Below are positions 24,601 through 36,200 of a DNA stretch of 64,000 nt, piece after piece. The translations under genes and the position numbers were made by a program. The stretch comes from Rallus limicola (Eukaryota; Chordata; Aves; Gruiformes; Rallidae), in NCBI GenBank assembly GCA_022605955.1, contig JAKCOZ010000002.1:73140783-73204782 (forward strand), given 5' to 3'. The notes under the pieces are model-generated. The model was not told the DNA's origin, made no database searches, and was given only the letters and a program-made list of their open reading frames with translations. Numbering within the stretch: position 1 is the stretch's first letter; every line of letters starts with the position of its first letter.

Positions 24601-26965
24601 GCATGGATTTGAAATCAGTACCCAGGTATTTCTAACAGTTAAACTCTTATAAATAATTCATTTGCTATAAAATCAAGTTCTAGATGAAAGTGTCAAACAC
24701 AGGGCTCACACATTGTCCCATAAGAAATAGCATATCCAATGGAAAGTCTATATACCATGTCCTACACTTATTAAAAGCTAAGACATTCCTGTAACATACA
24801 ACAGAACATAGCTAATCCTTGCATCCTAAAATATATAGATATAAAATAAACAGCAGGTTAGTCTCCAAAATTTCCAAAAGCAAAGCTGCAGAAAAGGATG
24901 CCTAAATAAACCATGAGACTGTAAAAGCTAGGCCCTGAATTCTCCTTTCTTACTACTGTGACAAGAACAGAACAAGACTGTATAGTGATAAATGAGTAAG
25001 CAAGGTCTGTTTTCACATGTGAATAATAATAGTTACATGGCACCAATTGCATTGATATCATCTTGTCATGCAATTAATGTTGTGCAAACAGCAAAGATGC
25101 ATTTATTTTACTATCCCATGTATACTCCTCAGCTCTGTAACATCTTCTGATCATCCTATAGGGTAATTGTTACTCTTTCTAGCCAAAATAAAATGGATAT
25201 GGATTCACTGAGGGAAAAATATTGCACCCCAGATAACAGCCCCTATTCCTACTCTTCATGCTATATATGCCATCTCTATTTTGGAAGGCTCAGAAATCAG
25301 TGAGAAGATATTGTATCTGACAAGTCCCAATAGATTTCCTCCTAAATTAAAAAGAAATATTCATGTTAAATATACACACCCTCTTCCCAAAGCCATCTTC
25401 ATTTTCATTGAAAACAAAAAGCTAAAGGGTAAGAAAACTGTTTGCAGCAAAAACCACAAGTTAAGAGCAAGGATCAGGACCTGATTTCTACCTGTGTTCA
25501 ACCTTCCTTGTGTTGCTGCTCGAAATGATTTTCTAAGTACTGATTAATACTCCATAAAACAACCATACTGTACTCTCATTACAGGTTTTAGAAGAAATAA
25601 TCTGTGAAAATCCTCGTTAAGTGTACAGGGGAAAAAAAAAAAAAAAGCTCAGTTTCAAGCATTGTCACAACACTTACGGGAATTTGTATCCATTGCTGGG
25701 AAGGAAAGCTTTGCCCAAATTTTTCTTTGCTTCTGCCATTCTGTGGCGCCTCCTGAGCTGCACTGGGTTTGAGTAAGCTTCCCCATCGAAAATCCTCAGA
25801 AACTGAGGCTCAAAATAACCTGCTTGCAGAGCTGACATTGTTTTGGTCCCCTCAGACAACATCTGTTTCTTCTTGCTGGCAGCTTCATTGAAAGGGCCTT
25901 TAAAGAAGTAAGGGCTGTAAATAACTGCTCAGTGTTAGTGCTTCTCCTAGCCTACATTAAAAAATGGAGGTCTAGATCTGGGTGGCTCAAAGAATATATT
26001 ACAGAGCACTGGACTTGTAAATCATGCATCTGAAAGACAACGTTACGAGAAGGTATTAACAGCACTTAGGGGGTTTCTAACCCCTGTACTTGCTTTAAAG
26101 GCAACAGAGAGACAGGTTACTCCAAACTACAATTCAGAGCTAGAGCTGAGGAGCATCTTTCTGTCCCACTGATTACAGACCAGAGTTTGAATCCCCAGCA
26201 GCTCAGTGTGGTAGAAGTGTATCAGCCAGGGTTCTGATGGACATGTTCATCACTGATACAACCACAGCAGCAGAAATGTCTGTATGGACCAGACAGGATT
26301 ATTTTGCATTATCACTTCAAGGTAGCTAGTGATGGTTATCCTCTGTACCATTATAAATTACAAAACATCACCTTTCTCAATGATTGTTCTCATTAAACAA
26401 GAAATGGACAATAATCTTTAAAAAGGCAGAATGGGAAATCTTACACATGTGAGTCAGATTGGAACACACAAAAAAAATTGCAACGCTAATGTTAAAATGA
26501 GAATGTAATTGTCCATAACAAAAACCTGCTGAAAGAGCACACAAAACCACTATTGTTTCTCACAAAAGCAGGGAAATACTGGCAACTTGCAGATAATTAA
26601 TATTAAAAAGAAATGCATACACTAAAAAAAATTATCATCTATTCTGCATACATCTTTTTCAGTTTTACTGAATTTTTCCTTTCTTTGATATATTCATTCC
26701 AACATATCAAGCCTTTTTCTTAACAATACAGACCTGAGCAAAGACTAGGCATAACAAAGCAGTTCCTTCTATCAAAAAAAACCAGAAAGGAAATAGTGAT
26801 TCTGAAAGTAGATGGATACTAGAGGTCATCCCTATCACTAAACAGTAATTAAAGTTAAAGGTACTTACGCATATAATTTGATACATATTTGTCTCCAATG
26901 GTAACATAACCCATTTCACTGAAGAGGCCAACCCTCTCCATGTCACTTTTCCCTTCTGCAGGCAT
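18628..26965 (-). CDS. CFAP96: Cilia- and flagella-associated protein 96
   Basis: Seven coding exons on the minus strand: 26869-26965, 25678-25897, 23388-23525, 23225-23300, 22404-22583, 20441-20613 and 18628-18676. They sum to 933 nt, a 310-aa protein, against 309 aa as I recall for human C4orf47/CFAP96. The start is MPAEGKSDMERVGLFSEMGY and the end NTKNYKTAQLTSY. Conserved blocks include GLGSYYGTIGGPY, KNIYTNPGKKGTGYGYAN, RLLKGGPFRLN, PREYFDINPYF, GGTFDPYPSHS and PPPGPKSRPITSI, all typical of this single-domain family. All introns are GT-AG. The protein is reported at centrosomes and in ciliary/flagellar microtubule structures; no enzyme motif is visible. The exon 2 acceptor (ttctttaaag, boundary at 25897) was chosen because it restores the family's RPFNEAAS junction; upstream AGs offer alternatives. 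A 5' UTR exon probably lies in the CpG island near 29.5 kb, with an acceptor just above 26990. Confidence 0.93.
20281..20352. repeat. Imperfect tandem duplication of about 35 bp
   Basis: Two adjacent copies start 'ttacc' at 20281 and 20316 and share 'gttaataattc' and 'ccttcatttt/ttcatttatt' blocks. The copies lie in CFAP96 intron 6, between its last two coding exons. Confidence 0.8.
21720..21861 (+). mobile_element. CR1 reverse-transcriptase fragment
   Basis: The plus strand contains an old piece of CR1 second reading frame: 'atcaatactgggccccacag', 'cctggatgatggaatcaagt', then 'gatgacaccaaactgaatgg', corresponding to the reverse-transcriptase region around the DDT motif. It lies in CFAP96 intron 5, antisense to the gene. 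Confidence 0.8.
21938..22115 (-). mobile_element. CR1 LINE tail fragment
   Basis: The inverted CR1 tail 'aatcacagaatcatcgaata' is followed by diverged CR1 3' UTR sequence up to 'attattccaatgcctgattg'. It lies in CFAP96 intron 5, on the same strand as the gene. Confidence 0.75.
25671..25898 (-). other. CFAP96 exon 2 with competing upstream acceptors
   Basis: The favoured acceptor (AG at 25898-25899 region, exon from 25897) yields the Arg-Pro-Phe-Asn-Glu junction of the family. An AG 27 nt upstream (gagcag) is in the same frame and would insert LIYSPYFFK and change Arg to Gly. A third AG (ttacag) lies between them but shifts the frame. The donor gtaagt is strong. A branch-point-like ctaac lies about 36 nt before the favoured AG. 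Confidence 0.55.
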
Positions 26966-27404
26966 GGCTGGATCAGTGTGACTGCACTGCACTGGAAGGG
27001 TTGAAGTATCCTTTATTTATCCCACTGTAAAAAGTCTATAAGCAGTCCACACCTGTAAGAAGTTTATTTAAATAAAACACAAGAAGCTTTGGTTAAAAAT
27101 GTTGGCAATAAATGTAATCTGAAGAAATTAAACTACAGTGATTTTGACAGTTTTGGTGCTTATAGGACTATTTGGGATTTAGAAACCGTAATATATCCTC
27201 CATTAAACAAACTCAAAACATGAGCAGAGAGAGAAAATCAAATGCACTTGTAATACAAATGGCAAAATTCTTACTGAATTTACATAGTTTGGGTCAAAAT
27301 TTGCAACAGGTATCTTCAGAGTACTAAGCTGAGAAGAATTGGTGGCTTTAACAGCTAGTAATATGCTGAGGAGCATACTTCATCTTCTGGGTTACCTTAT
27401 CTTT

Positions 27405-27601
27405 ATGTTAGGAAGAAATTTTTCACTGAAAGTGTTGTCAGGAACGGGAACAGGCTGCCCAGGGAGGGGGTTGACCCACCATCCCTGGATGTGTTTTTAA
27501 AAAGGGTAGATGAAGTACTTAGGGATATGGTTTAGCATAGGTCAGGAATGGTTGGACTTGATGATCTTAAAGGTCTTTTCCAACCTGGTGATTCTGTAAT
27601 T
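27405..27601 (+). mobile_element. CR1 LINE 3' fragment
   Basis: Sense CR1 3' end: 'gttaggaagaaatttttcac', 'acaggctgcccagggagggg', 'ttggacttgatgatcttaaa', 'ggtcttttccaacctggtga', then 'ttctgtaa'. It lies upstream of the CFAP96 first coding exon, probably in an intron of its 5' UTR. Confidence 0.92.
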
Positions 27602-28540
27602 TCTAGCAATGGTTTTCAGTCACTTTCTAAGAACAGTATAGAAGGTCAACTTATGGACAAATCTGGGATAAAACATTTTGGAAGCACCTTAAATAATTCA
27701 AACATCTGGCCATGCTAAGTATCTTGAATTTCTTCATCTTTTTAATGCAAATGAATTACAGTAAATATTAGCTTTTCCTCATCACAAGCCTCACTGCAGC
27801 CTGGCAGGACTAAGGAAAATGCCCAGTCAAGAAGCGTAAGGAACTCAAGGGCTTAAATAAATAGCAGGCTTAGCACTAGGGTTGCCAGGGATCTGACTCC
27901 CAGGGAGAAAACTAGTAGAGATGGGAATCAGAATCAGCTATAGGCAGAGCTATCTTGAGGAGAAAGGCAATAATATATGGTAAATTCACCAGTTAACCAG
28001 AACAAACTAGTTAATGTGTTAGGAAAGCTTTTTCTTGAAAGTCATGAAATAGAATAACTCAGGCAGCGGCAAACTCAGAGATTAGTATCAAACCACATTA
28101 GCTGTGTCTGGCATGTGGGTGCAAAGTATAAAAGCAGAACAGCAGTTGAAATATAGATAATAATATGGGGTTTGACATAATTTATTATTTAAAAAATTAT
28201 ATGCTGGAATAGTGTGCACCATGGAAGGGCTAGCCACATTTTCCTCACGCTTAGCACACAGGATGGACAGCATGCAGAAGTTTTTAAAATTCTGAATTTA
28301 GAAAAAAACATTTTTTTTACAACATGTGAAGGTTCGTACAGGGTAAAACACACCATCACTTCATCAGGTAAGCTCAGCACTGCTCTTTGATTATTGGTAG
28401 GTCTAGATGCTGGGTAAGGAACCAAAGGGCAAGCAAACATGAATACTCTCGAAACCAGAGATGACAGAACACTGACCCTTGGAAACAAGGGGTCACAGTT
28501 GTGAAGCCACTTGGCATTACTGATGATTAACAGATTCACA

Positions 28541-29036
28541 TAATCATAGAATTGTAGGGTTTGGAAGGGACCTCCAGAGATCATCGAGTCCAACCCACCT
28601 GCCAAAGCAAGTTACCTAGCACAGGTCGCACAGGGAGGTGTCCAGACAGGTCTTGAGTATCTCGAGAGAAGGAGACTCCACACCCCCCTGGGCAGCCTGT
28701 CCCAGGGCTCTGTCACCCTCACCCTGAAGAAGTTCTTCCCCATATTGGTGTGGAACTTCCTGTGCTCCCACTTGAGGCCATTGTCCCTTGTCCTGTCCCC
28801 ACAGACACTGAGAAGAGGCTGGCCATTTCCCCCTGTGTCCCACACTTCAGATATTGATAACCATTGACCAGATCCCCTCTCAGGCTTCTTTTCTCCAGTC
28901 TGAACAGCCCCAGCTCACTCAGCCAGGAGATCCCTCACTCTCCAGGAGATCCCTGACTTTTTTGTTCCGGGGAGCCCAGAACTGGACACAATACTGCAGG
29001 TGGGGCCTGACCAGGGCAGAGTAGAGGAGCAGGATA
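28541..29036 (-). mobile_element. CR1 LINE 3' fragment
   Basis: Inverted CR1: 'taatcatagaattgtagggt', 'ttggaagggacctccagaga', 'cccctgggcagcctgtccca', through to 'aatactgcaggtggggcctg' and 'agggcagagtagaggagcag'. The variant 'cctccagagatcatcgagtc' marks a subfamily different from the copies in LRP2BP. Confidence 0.93.
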
Positions 29037-29109
29037 GGAGTCATTTACCGAAGAGAAACAGACCCGGGGTTAAATTCTACAGTGCAGAGCAAAGACCGCT
29101 GATCAAGGG

Positions 29110-30215
29110 ATTACTGTGAGGGGCTTCTGGGGCTCGACGCGGCCGAGGAGTTATGAGGAGAACCAGCAGGCGGGCCAGCGCGGTCGCAGGGTCCCGCCCA
29201 AGGCACGAACAGGGATCTGAGGAAACACCAGCACTGCCGGCACCTCACGCAGTGTAGCCAAAGCTGGGTGCCCCAGCTGAAGAAAGCTCGGCACCGCAGG
29301 AAGAACAGACAGGGAACCGAGCTGCGCCGCGGCACCTACTTGCCGGAGCTGGTACCTCACCCTGGTGAGGTGCGGACAGGCGCGAGTGACGAGACAGCAT
29401 CGGGAAGCACCCGGCACAGCCGCCCGCCCCCTGCTAGTGCCGGTTGCTAGGAGGCGGGAATGCCAAGCGGGCAGAAAGGGGGAGAAGCTAGCCTGTACCT
29501 CCACCCCCCGCAGCTCCCCGCGTTGGTACAGCCCAAAGCGACCGCGGCTGCGCAGTACCGCAGTGCTGGTGCGAGGGGGGGTGAGGCATCAACAGTGACG
29601 TGGCTCTCGCCGAACGTTCCTATCGCGGATGGGGGGGGGGGGGAGGGGGGGTTGGTGAATAAACTGTTCTACCGCCTGTTCGGTTCGTGTGGGGCTCTCT
29701 CATGGGCGGGAGCGCGCGTGCGCGCGGGCAGGATGCGGCCGCGCTGGGCTCCCGCTGCGGCGCTGACGGACGTGGTGAGCCCGCCCCGTCGCGGGGCGCC
29801 GCGCGCGCGGGGGACGGGGCTGGCAGCGGGCCGGGGCGCGGACGCGGCCAGGGGGAGCTGTGAGCGGGGCGGGCTGGGGGCCGCCGGCTTGCCCGCTCCT
29901 GGGTGGGCGCTCTGTGGCTGCGCTTGGGCCCCCTCGAGGGCGCCGAGGCCCTTCTCCAGGACCTGGGTCTGGTGGGACGGGGCGGTGGCGCCTCCTTCCC
30001 TCCCGCGCCGCCCGCCCGTGGCACCGGGGGCTCTCAGCCTGCGTGGCTCCAGGCAGGTCTCGGCCGAAGGCCTCCTCGTCCAGCCTGAGTCGCTGTCCTG
30101 AAGGCCAGGCCCTCTCGTGGCCCTTTAGCAGGGCTCCTTCCCGTTCGCGATGGCTGTTCTGTTGTCGCCGTTCAGCTGAAGCGCGTCTCCGGCCGCAGCC
30201 CAGGCAAACGCTGCA
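29110..30215. promoter_or_regulatory. CpG island, shared CFAP96/UFSP2 promoter
   Basis: About 1.1 kb of dense CpG sequence spans the start of UFSP2 (first ATG 29733, rightwards) and the expected 5' end of CFAP96 (leftwards). The island holds a CRE-like tgacgtgg at 29596-29603, an RFX half-site gttgctagg at 29443-29451, and a run of 13 G followed by A and 7 G (29631-29651). A bidirectional promoter is inferred from geometry. GC-driven open frames of up to 213 codons in it have no recognisable protein and are not annotated. Confidence 0.75.
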
Positions 30216-33200
30216 TTCGCGCTGGTGCTTGTGGATCAAGGACCTTTTAATCATAGATAGCTGTTAAATAATTCCAGGCTATGCTTCAGGAACCGAAGTG
30301 TTAGGCGTTGCAAGCTTGCCTTTCAGGTCTCTTGGAGTACGCTTCGGCACACTGGAATTGTGGAAGCCTTTAAGTCCTTCATCCACAGCTAGAAGTGCAT
30401 GTTCTTAGATATCTCTGCTTTGAAGCTTTGCAAGGAAAGAAAGCCAGACCTGTGTTTTGATTCCTTTATTTCATGAATAACAGTAGCATCGCACCTGTAA
30501 GTTTCATAGAGCCGTAGAATGCTTTAGGTTGGAAGACACCCCAAAGATCATATAGTTCCAACCTCCCTGCCATGGGCAGGGACACCCTCTGCTAGGCCAG
30601 CTTGCCCAGATCCCCATCCTTGAAGCCTGCCAGGGATCCAGGGGCAGCCACAGCTTCTCTGGGCACCCTGTGCCAGTGCCTCACCACCCTCATAGTAAAG
30701 AATTTCTTCTGAAGGTCTAACTACAACCTGCCCTCTCTCAGCTTGAAGCCATACTTTCCCATATATTGTAATCAAACAGTTATGGGATAAGCCTTTCCAG
30801 AGGGTCTTAGTGTAATTATTATTATTACAGATGCTTGGTGGGGCTGTGAAGCATTTCTTTCTGTGGACTGTTTGTATTGAGCATTACCCACCCTCTGGGT
30901 TATCACCTTTTTTTTTCTCCTGTCTGTGCTGGCACAACTGTTTCTGTAGCAGCTATGTTGGGTGTGACTGGGAATTGATCTTTCCCTAATAAAAGGGTCA
31001 TTTTCCAACAGATGAGTTATCTGGTGAAGTTCATGTTAAAATGCCTGCAACCAGCAGTTGTGGGGACACAGGGCAGGGACTTTGGAAGGAAAAAGGAACA
31101 GCTGAGTGGTCACTGTGCCAGCATAAGCAGCTCTTCTGTCAAATCTGAAAATCAGATGGGTTCTAGAGGTTGTCTGAGTGTGTGTCCCTTCTTTTTTTCC
31201 CCGTTTTCCCTGAAGCTGTGATTTCCTAACCAAGATGAATGCACACTTACGGATGTGTTAATTACCTTTATGCTCTGTTGTCAATTGTATCTGGAGAGAA
31301 AGCATGCTGAAATAGCTGTTTGTTTGTATTGCTTCTGTTTTTTCTCTGTAGGTAATTCTGGAAGCTATGGACATCCTGTTTAGAGTAAGAGGAGGCTTGG
31401 ATCTTGCGTTTCAGCTAGCAACTACTGATGGTGTGTCTAGAAGAGTAATAGATTTTCTTAATAAAGTGTTATTTATCTAAATGTTAATTAGCCAGAAGTG
31501 ATGTTCATTTCCATAGCATGCTTCTTCCCAAACCCGTAAAGATTATGTCCAAAGATACTAATCTTCATTAATTTTCTGAGTCTTTTTCCGCTGTATGGGG
31601 TGGGGTTTTTATTTGAAGTAAAGTTTACATTGCTATTTTCAGGTCATTTTATTTACATACTTGTCCTGCTTATGAATATGGTATTGGAATCACTTTTCAG
31701 TTTGATCCCAGAGTTGACCCTGAAATTCTAAGCAAACAGAATAGCTTAATTGATAGTTAATTTGGATATCACAGGATGACTTTAATAATACAGGTTTGAG
31801 ACCATGGTCTATTCTTTCTGGAGCAATAGAGAAGATGAAGCTGACTAGTTACTCTGCTGAATTTGGGCAGTATTAGGGACTGTGATTCCATGTGATGACA
31901 AGGGACTGGACCATATGGCATTGAGAGGCTTCACAGGCAAATTGGGAAATTTGCTTCAGAAAGTCTGTTTGAGGCTGTCAGTGGCCATTGAGCTATGGCA
32001 GGATGGAGTGTGGAAGCTGGGTGTCTTTACTTCACTTGTTGCTCATTCTGCATTTTAAGATGACGTGTCTTTACTAGGAACTCGGAATTCACTGCTGATA
32101 AACCTTGAAAAGGAACTTTAGCTCATTTCAGCTGACAACATGGGACAGAAGGGTTGAATAGGCTGGTGAAATGCATAGCAACTTTGTGTGAGCTGCATCC
32201 TCAGCAAAAGACCTAGTTGACTTTGTTCATGGGGTAGTGAATTTTACCCATGGCAAAGCAGAGCAATACCAAGGTTGTCCAAGTGCAGCATAATGTTCTA
32301 CAACTAAATAGTATGTGAAGTATCACTCCCTGGAAGGCAGTGTTGATGGGTTAGGGTTTTTTTGGAGGACATTTAGCTAAATATGTTTGGATTCATTTGA
32401 TTTTTCTAATACTGTAGCTTTTATAGACTTCCAGTGACAAAGTCCATTAATAGTAAGCAAATTTTAAGTTAATGTGTTAAATATACAATTCAGCATAGTC
32501 TTTGACAGCTTGTTAGACTTTGTATAATTTGTAAGTAATTTGTAAGCTGCTTAAGTAATGGTTGTTAATCTCCTCCTCTGTGAGGAAAACTATCCTGGTA
32601 AGGTGTAAAAGTTGTGCTGTTGCATCCACTGTTGGTTTGGTTTGTAAGGTGTGAATGAACCTGAAAAACTTGTGTCAAGCTCTGAAGGACAGATGTCATT
32701 GCCAGTAACAAAGATTCCAGCTGCCCAGGTTGTGGCTTGTGTTTGGTCTGTGCAGCTGGAGCGTAGGCCCTGCTCTTCCAAAACATGTACTATGTTTTTG
32801 GTTGATGTTTCTGGATCATGATACCAAGTCATAAACATGTGACTCAGATTGAACCTGTCCAGCATTTACTCAAAAGACTAAATACAGCCACACGCAGGAG
32901 TTTGTTTGCCACTGTAGGCTTGATTAGGCCCACAGGCCAACAGCTTGGTGTGAGAATTGACTATGGTTTGGGTTATTCTGTAATTTGTTCAACATTTGAC
33001 AGCACCTGAGAGAAAGGGTACACCTGTGTTCAGTCAGGTGTGAGTGTGAACATCTGAGACAGACCTGCTAAGTGAAATCTTTTTTTGGTTTTATTTACAT
33101 AGCCTTTTTTTTGTGATCATAACAGCACTTAGGTTTTTATTCCAAGTCAAAATCAATTTCTTTTAAAATGTATGCCCAGAAGCTATAACAATGAGGGAAT

Positions 33201-36200
33201 TTCCTAGGCTAATTGTATCCTTACTGTGTTTCAGAGGTATCAACAAAAAAGGCACTAGGATATGTTTTCAGTGATCTAGCCAACAAACTGTCCTCAGAAG
33301 TTCTTGTATTAAGAATTTGCAACAGTTCAGTCTATGTGTGGCCTAACAACGGCATGAACACTGTTCCAGAGCTGACTGATGATACTGCATGTAAGGAGAT
33401 AAGGCGATTTATACAGTGAGTATACTTTAAAATATATAATTTTTTAATATGTTAATGTGTTGTTATAGACACTTTTCTTTCTGTTGATGCTTCAGATTTG
33501 ATCAGGATGATGAGATGAAACGGAAGTTTGGCAAAAAAAAGGATAAAAAGTCACAAGATACGGTATGTGTCTCACCACACTCATAAAAATCCTATCAGAC
33601 AGCCTATCATTTCAGTGGCTTTACACCTGCCCTACTCAGGGTCTGTTTTCTTTACCCAAACAGGTATTAACATGACTTAAAAGAATCCTTTTAAAGTCAC
33701 TAAGACTCAGCATGAATGTAGGGATCTCTCTGCAGTAGGCCATCACATAGAATTTTGTCTTTAACATTACTACCTTTTTTTTTAAAACCCTAGTTATTTC
33801 ATTGGTGAGTTTGATGTCAAATATCTGCAGTTTGTCTTTTGCCTTGTGTTGGAGATGGACTGTTGGTGTCTGTGTTTCCTGCAGCAGCAGATAGTCAATG
33901 TGGACCTCATGCTGGAAATGACCTCTTCATTAGCTGCTTTGGCTCCAGTCATTGAAAGGGAAAATAAGGAACACCACTACATTAATATGACCTTACCACT
34001 TGATGTTGTTGTTTCTGTTTCTCCAGAAGAAACATGGGGAAAGTAAGTGTTATCTTTCAGCTTGTAACTTTTCAGCTTCATTTCTGCTTTTTACTGGTAT
34101 AATGATGTAAAGCTATGATATCATTCATTAGTTTAATGAAGTAGTATATAGTGTTTTTGCAGTGGAGTTATCTGTGTAAATAAAAGCTTCTGTAGACAGC
34201 TATTACCTTTAATAATCTTGAGACAAAATCCTCTGCTGTCTAGAAAAAACTCACAAATTTATCAATGTTGGATCTGATAATTCATAACCATTGCTTAGCA
34301 AGGAATTGGGTGTTCTGAAAATACTTTTAAGTACATGAGTGTGCATAAAAGCATTGGAGTGTTAAATACAGTCTCAGTATTATGTTAGGGGCTGAAGCTG
34401 AACAACAATAGGGTCTTCCTCTATGTTTATTTTCCTTGCATTATTTCCATAGGATTTGACTCTGAAGGATGCTAAAGGCGGTGGATAAAATGAAAAATAC
34501 TAATCTTTTAAAAATGTAAAAACCAACCCCAAAACATATAGTCATATATGTAACTTTTAGTTTGGGAGATGCTCCCAACAATTGTATTTCTGGTATGAGG
34601 CCAGGGTGCCTGCATGTTGGGGGGTTGAAGTGTCAGGGAGTAGTTTGCACATGCAGACATGCTTTGAGTAAAGCAGGGTGAAGTTGTGTCTCTCTGGGAG
34701 TGAAAGCAGTAAGCTCATCAGATCAGGTGCAAATACACATAAAAGTATTGTGTAAGTATCAGAGCTATGGGAGAAAGTGTCTCACCATCACTGTTCTACT
34801 TCTTAAATATTCCCCCTTTTACTTTGCAGCGTACAAAACCTCCTGGTGAAAGCAATTCACAGGCAATTAACTGACATGGAAAGATGTATCATGAAATACA
34901 TGAAGGGAACATCAATTGTTGTACCAGAACAATTTCATTTCATGTTACCAGGAAAAAATCATCTTGTGACAATTTCATATCCTACAGGCATTTCAGATGA
35001 TCAGTTGGAAAGTTACAGAAAGGTAAAGGCCTACCAGGACCTGATTATTATAATATTATTATTATTACTGAAGCAATAGTAAAGCTTTTCATTTAGCCAG
35101 CATAGAATAAATGCTAACAGATGCTGCTATTTTTTTATTTTAACTGAAGCATTATTCTGAATGTGGAAGCTTGATTTATTAGCAGTTATTTCATGAAACG
35201 TATCAGATGTCAATTTTAAAACTACACAGGATTTGCTTTTGATAGGTTTTATCTAAATTATACTTCTGGTATTGGATTTTTTTTATTATTCCACTTCCAA
35301 AGTAGAATATTGGATTACTTGTGGCAAATTATTACTTTCAGGCTCTAAAACATGTCCTGAAAGAGTTAGGGGTGGGTTTTTTGTTTGGTTTGGTTTCTTT
35401 CTCAGGGGGGTTTGGTTGTGGGGGATGGAATGATGTGCTTTTGGTGACTGACAGCTCAGCAGCCTTAGCTAGCTTTTGTTTGATTGAGTTTTGACCTTCT
35501 GGGTTGGCACATGTAGAAAGAGGAATATGAAAGAGGTGAGAAAAACGTTCTGATGGCTTCAGACTGAGGTGTGTTACCCAGCAGATACCATTCAGGTCAC
35601 ACAGTTACACACACCGAGGGTAGGGAAAGCATCTTGGGCTGCCTTGCAGGTGTAGAAGCTGTGAGGATTTTTTCATTTTCTTCTCCCATGCGAAGCATTG
35701 CTGGGTTCATAAACCCTAATCTGTGCCTTGCATTTGCAGGGGCTTCAGGCATTGGTGGCACATCAGTCTTAGCTGCTCTCTGTCTCCTCTTCAGTTTCAT
35801 CTGCTGATTGCTAAGGGTTATTGTAGCTGGTGGGTTCAGTGTCGGGCCATCTGTGTGAAATGTATTACCTGTGTTACAGGAGTTATCCTGGATGAGCTGA
35901 TCGTTCCTTTCACTTTAAGCTCTGTGAAATAAGACAATCTATCTCTTCAAATGTGGCTGCTGTGTTGGAAACAGAGCTTCAGAGACTTTAAAAATAGACT
36001 GAATCTGCTTAAACATGAAGCTTCCTCGGTCTCAGTATGCAGTATTTGTAGGCCTTCAATATTAGCTCTATTATCATTAAAAGTGTGTATATCTAAGACA
36101 CTCATTGCTTGTGATACCTTGAGTTGGGGCTCCAATGGCTGGACCACATAAAAGAGGGAGCCCTTCAGATCAGAGGTAAGCCCACGTGAGCTTCCTCTGA

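Noticed and set aside
29460..30267. Long open frames (up to 213 codons) on both strands of the UFSP2/CFAP96 CpG island
   Set aside because: GC-rich sequence with few stops gives such frames by chance; compositions are Arg/Pro/Gly/Ala-rich and overlapping frames on both strands are equally long.
32590..32865. 91-codon minus-strand frame in UFSP2 intron 2
   Set aside because: No motif, no splice context and no known neighbour on that strand in this synteny block.
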